Origin: Lepidodermella squamata
Lineage: Eukaryota; Gastrotricha
DNA: 64,000 nt
Assembly (NCBI GenBank): GCA_047495785.1
Contig: JBLDXI010000028.1
Location: 186,001-250,000 of the forward strand
Direction of reading: 5' to 3'
The position numbers were made by a program, and so were the translations under genes. Of the stretch, positions 58,111 through 64,000 are shown piece by piece. Numbering within the stretch: the stretch's first letter is position 1; each line of letters begins with the position of its first letter. The notes under the pieces were generated by a model that searched no databases, had not been told where the DNA came from, and saw nothing but the letters and a program-made list of their open reading frames with translations.

Positions 58111-58844
58111 CTTTCTCTGATTCTAGTCGTGGATTGAATTTGTACTTGATCGTTTGCTATGTTATTCGCTGTATATTTCCGAACTGGTGCGGTGTGCGGT
58201 AGTAAATTTGAAAATTGTGACCTGATATTTGTGTGTCATGAGGGGTAACATCAGTAGCGAGAGATGCGCAGTGCAGCAGAAGAATCTTCCCACTGGAGCC
58301 GATTAAGGGGCTTGACGTAGATTAAGTGCATCTACGTCACGTTCATTCATTCAATTTCGTGACCACACATAATTGCCCATGAAGGGCTCGACAGGCGTGG
58401 AGCCACATATATCATGCCGCAGTCGTATATACAAAGCCATGCTTGAGGAGGCGTAGTAATTATTTCTCGTAAAGTAACAAAATTCTACGTGATTTATCCT
58501 GCTTTAATGGTTGCCACCAGGTGTTAAGCTTGAATATTTCGAATGTGCACGACTTGGCATATAGTTTTCAACAAGGTGGTCGATATAGTAAATAGTAAAC
58601 ATGTATATAAGTAATGTTCATGTTCGTGGGGTTTTCACTAGTACGTAGTTAACACATGCGAGCAAGTGTTAGAATAAAAACCATACTAATGATCTCGATT
58701 AAGAGCCTCTTAGGACTCGAGAACTTCCCTATTGTTTCCATTTTTCTCGCCACCAGGACAAAATTAGACTCGGTTTTTGTTTCTCGAAAAAACTACATTC
58801 TCCATGTTAAGAAACCATCATTTCAAGTGCTTTTGTTATGACAG
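58111..58844. promoter_or_regulatory. Spacer with a perfect CRE-like hairpin
   Basis: TGACGTAGAT (58313-58322), a 7-base loop, and the exact complement ATCTACGTCA (58330-58339) make a perfect 10-bp stem. It presents two CRE-like TGACGT motifs in opposite orientation, about 500 bp upstream of the protease gene. The rest is unassigned. A regulatory role is only a suggestion. Confidence 0.4.
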
Positions 58845-60105
58845 ATGGCAATGATTAATTTAATATTAGGCAGCCTCATGCTTGGGGTGACACAGGCTTG
58901 TCTTTCGATATCAACTTCAACGACTCCAACGCCCATTAGACGTTACTCGCCCGGTGACCAGAATGCTACCCCAGCGCCTCCTCCAGCTGTCGTATCAACT
59001 TGCGGCCATACCAAGTACGTTATAAGGCATTTTTGAAAGTCGAAAATGTTCATTATGGCAATTATTTAGAAATTATTATTCGACCAATAATCCAGGATCT
59101 GGTGTTGTGGGAGGTATCAACTCGACTCAGGGCCAGTAAGGATCTTCCGTGGATATTTCTGCAAATTGTTGAACTTTCTGCACTTCCTAGATGGCCCTGG
59201 TTGGCACGCCTCAGTATTACAGATAACCTTGGCAATGTCGGTACCTGTGGTGCATCCATTATCAATGAAAGATTCCTCGTCACTGCGGCGCATTGTATCG
59301 TCGATGGCGTTACGTAAGTCTGCGACCATTCTAAACTTTGTCGACCTCAAATTTGTATAGAGAAATCTTTAAAATTATGAGAAGCGCGTTTGTCTAAAGC
59401 CGAATTTCCTATGTAGAACGATCACTGCTACGTTTAACGACTTCGATGCGAACACAGTCGAAGCGAATGAATTCACAATAACTGCATCGAAGGTTATCAA
59501 ACACGGCTCTTACAACTCGACCTCGTACAATTTTGACATCGCCTTGTTACAACTGCCGAGTGCGCTCAATTTCACCGGCTCTTGGAGCGTTCAGAAAATA
59601 TGTTTACCCACCACATGTGATACCGGCTGTGCAGAGGGTACGGTAGCTTACATTGCTGGATGGGGAAAACGGAAAGAAAGTGAGTTTCTTTTTACCTGAA
59701 TTTTCGATAATTTTATGTCTGAAATGGTCCCAATTAGGCGATTTCTCATATTATCGATTCCTTCAGGTGCGATCTTTTCTTCCTGCTTTGGTTTGACTTT
59801 AAGATTCCACTTCATTTCAGACTGCCTACGTTGTGATAGCCAATACTGCTGAATGCATAGTTCAGTACTTTTCTCAGCCTTGGGCGATGACCGATACAAA
59901 AATGTGCGCCGGTTACTTCGCGGGTGGCATTGACTCTTGCAACGGCGATTCCGGCGGCCCGCTTATGGTTGTCGAAGACGGTTACTTCAAATTATGCGGA
60001 ATCGTGAGCAGCGGTGACGGATGCGCGAGGCAAAATCGATATGGAATTTACACTCGCGTATGCGCTCTTGTGTCTTGGATCAATGCCAACGCAGTCGTGT
60101 CCTGA
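58845..60105 (+). CDS. Trypsin-like serine protease (S1), secreted
   Basis: Six exons (58845-59014, 59070-59135, 59191-59313, 59417-59679, 59738-59766, 59821-60105) splice in consistent phase to 311 residues. The 29-bp fifth exon is needed to keep frame. A signal peptide (MAMINLILGSLMLGVTQA) leads into a Thr/Pro-rich stretch with a Cys, then the activation-type sequence VVGGIN. The triad is present: TAAHC (His), NFDIALL (Asp) and GDSGGP (Ser). The Asp in GIDSCNGDSGG fits trypsin-type specificity for Arg/Lys. The activation residue before VVGG is Gly-Ser-Gly rather than Arg/Lys, so zymogen processing may be unusual. A paralogue starts at 63246. AG immediately precedes the ATG. Confidence 0.88.
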
Positions 60106-60671
60106 TTAAACTTCATCATTCATCCGATCAGGGAAATCGTCCTATCGCTCATAAATTACATTATTTTTACTCGGAGATGGTCTGAAATCTGGATTCTAAA
60201 AAGTTGAAAGCCTGTTAAAATTGCCTGCTGGCGTAGAGTTATTTACAAGTTGAATTTTGGAGATTCCCCGCGGGTCACGTGTCATAGATATCGAGTTGCG
60301 CTTCGCCCCAACATTCAATTCACAGCTTAGGAAGCATAGTGAAGTTTCCAATCACAGCTTTACATCTATGACACATGATACGGTGACTTCTTGCAAAGCG
60401 TTCGTCTTTTTGAACCGCTTATCGTCTGGTTTTCGAAAGCAAAATAAAAGTTGTGATTAAAAAGAAGCGAAACTTGAGCCAATTATCTAAGTGTCATCTG
60501 AGATTTCCCTATCTTGAAAAGGATCTATTCCTGGCGAGCTCTAGCTTTACTAAAAACAGTGAACTCGAGGAATGGCAGTGTCACTGGGAAACTCCTCTGC
60601 TCTTTGATGACTCTGTTAGTTAACCAATACTTTTTTAGTTTCAATACTTTTATTTTCGAAATTTCTCAGGT
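60106..60671. other. Convergent 3' spacer
   Basis: Lies between the protease stop (plus) and the GPCR stop (minus), so it holds both 3' UTRs. AATAAA is present at about 60441. No gene seen. Confidence 0.4.
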
Positions 60672-61850
60672 TTACGACATTGATACCGATGGCGATCTAC
60701 TAAATTCGGTACCGGATGAAAATTCACCAAAAATGAAATTCGACCAGCCAGGCTTGATCATCTGAACGCTAGCGCCAACAATCATCTCTAGAACAGGAAA
60801 ATACATTCCCAGTTTATGCAGCCATGCCGATGAATATCGCGGCCCGATATCTTCGTAAAACGCCTCGAAAACAAATGCAATCAGCCCAGGAATGTGAAAC
60901 GTTACATAAATAAAGAAAACAGCCATAGATTGCTGAGCAAAGAAGACCTCCCGTTCCCGCCAGTCAGCGTAGTACTTTGAATTCAACGAATCAAGCTCTT
61001 TATTCGACCGCTTCTGCCGTCGTTTACTCGCCCGTTTTTTCACCTTCCGAATACAAGCGAAGATGTGATAGTAATTATTTCCGAGTAACATCCCCGGGAT
61101 GTAAACGCCTATTGCGTAATACATGAGCTGGAGTAAACTTGAATCCGCGCTTCCATAGAGCTTATGCTGGAATCCTGAGCAAATCCCAACAGGTTCTCCG
61201 CTGTTGACTCCATCGATTGCAATCAACTCCTTGCGCCAAATATTGACGGGCCAAACTGCCATTAAACAGGAAACACCGAAGTTGCCGAGGAAGAGAGCTG
61301 CAACACAAAGTAGAAGTTTCATTGTGTTAGCTTGGTAATTTGGATTATTTGATAGTATACACAACCGGCGTTCGTATGAGATCAGCATGTTCATGAAAGT
61401 GCCGAAATTGCCGAGAGTGAATAGAGCCCAGTGGACCACCGTACAACTCCAATCGTCTAATTCCCAATAGCCTGTTCTCAAAGTGATTAACAGCCCAATG
61501 GAGTAATCTGCAGCAAATGCAATGTTTCGGGCGCCATTTATAGCGACCAGGATTAGAAAGTCTTTCTTCACTCGTCTTTTGTAATAAACGACGCAGCTCG
61601 CCACTGTTGTAATGATGACTAGGAAAAAGGTGAAGATGAACAACAAGGTGTATGACAATCTGTCGGTGATGGTTTTGTAGTCGAGATCGTGATACCATCC
61701 GATGAATTGAGGCCTCGCTTGCTCGTAACCCGTCTCGGGTAGATAAATATTGATCCACGCTCCGTTGATCAGTTGAGCCATCGGTTTTTCGATGGTATTT
61801 GATCCCAGTGCACGCAGTGAGTGACTCATATTTTTTTCAACTCTAGTCAT
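60672..61850 (-). CDS. Orphan rhodopsin-type GPCR, intronless
   Basis: 392 residues in a single exon with seven hydrophobic segments. The N-terminus has no clear signal peptide. TM1 starts near LLFIFTFFLVIITTVAS. WSC before TM3 has the conserved extracellular Cys. The TM3 end reads SYERRL in place of DRY. Intracellular loop 3 is strongly basic (KKRASKRRQKRSNKE). TM6 keeps a central Pro (FHIPGLIAF) but not CWxP, and TM7 lacks a standard NPxxY. This fits a divergent class A receptor, of the kind often expanded in invertebrate chemosensory families. The ligand is unknown. The ATG at 61850 was chosen over an upstream GTG. Confidence 0.78.
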   Translation of the reverse strand: MTRVEKNMSHSLRALGSNTIEKPMAQLINGAWINIYLPETGYEQARPQFIGWYHDLDYKTITDRLSYTLLFIFTFFLVIITTVASCVVYYKRRVKKDFLILVAINGARNIAFAADYSIGLLITLRTGYWELDDWSCTVVHWALFTLGNFGTFMNMLISYERRLCILSNNPNYQANTMKLLLCVAALFLGNFGVSCLMAVWPVNIWRKELIAIDGVNSGEPVGICSGFQHKLYGSADSSLLQLMYYAIGVYIPGMLLGNNYYHIFACIRKVKKRASKRRQKRSNKELDSLNSKYYADWREREVFFAQQSMAVFFIYVTFHIPGLIAFVFEAFYEDIGPRYSSAWLHKLGMYFPVLEMIVGASVQMIKPGWSNFIFGEFSSGTEFSRSPSVSMS

Positions 61851-63245
61851 GCGCACGGGTTTTGAAACATTCAGCGATACGGCGGAAATTGAATTAAATT
61901 GGCGTCTTCGTCATGAATAAATAGAACACGCATAATCCCGTTGTCTTGAGGCTTATGTTTGAAATCTATTGTCGGCTGTACGGATTATGATGGCTGTAGG
62001 GGAAGCTAGTTGTAAACTTCACTCGAATATTAACAATGCTTTCACCTCATCAATGAATGATCATGAATTTCAAAATCGATTACATGATCTGAAAAACGGA
62101 AATGCATCAAGCACGCACATGGAGTAAAATTTCATGATATGACAGAAGGTTGCCCAGTAAGGATAGTAGAACAAATAATTGACGCTGATTTAATTAATCT
62201 GTGGATGCGCCAAGATATGACCTAGTTCAATCTTTTTTCATTTCGTAATTTGAAAAACACTGACATCGAATTATACAATTCAGCGTGGACGTTCCACAGA
62301 TATTTACGTGTTTGAAAAGCTCAGTTTTAGTCCGATGATACTGTTTCGTCTATTCTTGACTCTTGAGCAGTTCGATCAGACCGAGACTTTCATTCGGTCG
62401 TTTCCAACCCAGACCGGCACAGATAAACAACGATGAACAAGTGGGGATGAACAAAGGGGTGAAAACGATTCGTTCTCCGTCGTTCACCACGTTTTCGTCC
62501 TAAAACTCACTGCTCATCGTTGTTCCCCTATGTCGTGTATGGTCTGGGAATTGAAATCATTCTTCGGCATAAATTGCCCATGACCGAGTATGCGTGACTA
62601 CAAGGATGATCTTGTTTCATGAAAAGGACAGATTAATGAATCTAGGATCCGAGCTTGTGATCCGAGTATGGATGCAAACCATTAGGAGTGTCAGATATTC
62701 CAGAACAGAATAAAACCTTCCAAGATAACCAAGATACAAGACACGGCAGGCGAAAGGCTCGGCTATGCCCTCGGATTTGTCAATCACACTGATTCTTAGC
62801 CAGCTTGAACCAGTTAGCAGTTGGCACCACTTCCTGTAATTGAAGATTGTTGTTATACCCCGCTCTTAATCGTATCTTAAAAGAAGGTCGAAGCTAAGTT
62901 CGAAAAGGTTGCTGGGCGTTGGCGGAACCGCACGTTACGCGTATTTTGCGTGAATTGTTATTGCTACGGCTCAAGGAATTATTAAATTGCCTCGGGTGGT
63001 ATATGCACATGACACACCGCGTAAAACCGCCCGTTGTTCTCGTAATCGCCTTAACGCCGTGACGAACGAAGAGAGAGCCGGATTAGGCACGCTTCATTTC
63101 ACGCGTGGGTTGTTTTGGCATATCAGAATATGGCACCTGTACACAAATTCAATAGAAAATTTACTCATACTCCTTGTTAAAAACCAATTCCAGAAAAATT
63201 AGTTGATTACATTTTAATTTAGTTTGCGATATAGGCGGAAACCTT
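61851..63245. other. Spacer upstream of GPCR and second protease
   Basis: Contains the divergent promoters of the GPCR and the second protease, plus the foldback repeat listed at 62400-62553. Other short frames have no recognisable content. Confidence 0.4.
62400..62553. repeat. Imperfect foldback repeat
   Basis: TTCCAACCCAGACCGGCAC on the left mirrors GTGTATGGTCTGGGAATT on the right. Inside, ACAACGATGA (62427-62436) is exactly complementary to TCATCGTTGT (62514-62523). A related terminus (GTGCCGGTCTGGG) lies near 50470. Probably an old MITE. Confidence 0.5.
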
Positions 63246-64000
63246 ATGGTGAAAATGTATTGCCTCGCGCTGGTGATTTGCGCGATCATCGGCCGCGTTC
63301 AGTCATGCATATCATCGATATCGACGTCATCTATCGTTGTGACGACCTCGACTGCTCGTGTCACCCCAGGCAATCAACTGACAACCCCTGCCCCGCCAAC
63401 AGCCATCGCCTCCACTTGCGGCCATTCCACGTAAGCTAGAATCGCCACGCTCGAGTAACTTCTTCGAAGCATGAAATTTAGTTGAATTAGCAAGAGACAT
63501 ATAGAGTTTTGCTAGGGTGGAAAAATTAGTCACGCTTCGCCGAACTGTCACACTTCATTGAATTTGAAATGTTTCGTTTCCAACTTTATTCAGGTACTAT
63601 TATAACACAAATGTCCCCGGTTCTGGGATTGTCGGAGGAGTCAACGCATCTCTGAATCAATACCCGTGGCTCACTCGTCTTGTGATCACCGATGGAAGTG
63701 GCAATACGTACCAATGTAGCGCTTCTATCCTCAGTACAACTTTCCTAATTACAACGGCTCGATGCATTGTGTAAGTTTATCAATTTCACTCAAAATCCCG
63801 TTTTAAATTTTCCCATTTTCTAGATCTGGCACAGCGTAAGTTGAGAAGAAGCTGTCATGCAACAGGTGGTTCTAAATTTCGTTTATTCAGGAGCATTCGA
63901 GCGTATTTCAGCGATTGGGATTCCGCTGTCGCGAATCCTAACGAATTTTCTATTGCGGTTACCAAGGTGATTCAGCACAGTTCGTTCGCGGCCAATTACG
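63246..64000 (+). CDS. Serine protease homologue lacking catalytic His (partial)
   Basis: 5' part of a paralogue of the protease at 58845, cut by the window end. Exons are 63246-63430, 63594-63770, a 12-bp microexon at 63824-63835, and 63891 onward; the phases match. A signal peptide (MVKMYCLALVICAIIG), a Thr/Pro-rich region and TCGHST lead to GIVGGVN. The block equal to TAAHC in the paralogue reads TTARC (codon CGA), so the catalytic histidine is Arg. It is therefore probably a non-catalytic serine protease homologue, unless a different residue serves. The Asp and Ser regions lie outside the window. Confidence 0.82.

Noticed and set aside
59767-59820. Direct splice 59679 to 59821 or retention of this segment in the protease gene
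   Set aside because: Neither keeps frame; the 29-bp exon at 59738-59766 does, and it supplies a sensible sequence.

Overview
This is animal nuclear DNA. Conserved metazoan genes (TEX10/IPI1, SIRT6, EXTL3, ADPGK, AIG1, MSTO1, a PP2C phosphatase, a GPCR and trypsin-like proteases) are split by mostly short GT-AG introns with T-rich TTTTCAG-type acceptors. The AT-rich spacers are full of small transposons. The acceptor style, compact spacing and one 38-bp gap between two same-strand genes suggest an invertebrate, possibly an ecdysozoan with spliced-leader trans-splicing. I cannot name the lineage from sequence alone. Exon borders were inferred by eye from splice motifs, phase and homology.

Left third (1-26.6 kb), conserved genes. 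Minus strand: a tandem CCCH zinc-finger protein, TEX10/IPI1 (pre-60S ribosome maturation), a double cold-shock-domain RGG protein, SIRT6 and EXTL3. Plus strand: a PP2C phosphatase, an AIG1-family hydrolase, ADPGK, a 59-residue small protein and MSTO1 (misato). EXTL3 and the phosphatase are divergent and share an 850-bp spacer.

Middle (26.6-54.6 kb), an eroded misato array invaded by mobile DNA. Besides intact MSTO1 (23645-26593) there is a 5'-truncated copy at 39737-41487. Its three exons are uninterrupted and differ from the original almost only at synonymous sites. Decayed exon fragments of at least two more copies lie between and beyond them. Three non-LTR retrotransposon copies, a TTAA-flanked piggyBac-like element, an 8-bp-TSD hAT-like MITE, two TA-flanked MITEs and a 2.07-kb foldback element lie among these pieces.

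A family of genes I do not recognise runs through this part (31125-32907, 50867-53363, 54642-56271, and more weakly 57055-58110). Three members share a core whose spacing resembles the His-Asp-Gln-Cys arrangement of Ulp1/adenain-type cysteine proteases, with different residues lost in each copy. The first member is cut by the piggyBac-like element exactly between its ATG and its body. The second lies inside a decayed misato exon.

Right end (58.8-64 kb): a six-exon trypsin-like protease, an intronless orphan rhodopsin-type GPCR on the opposite strand, and the 5' part of a second protease paralogue whose catalytic histidine is replaced by arginine.
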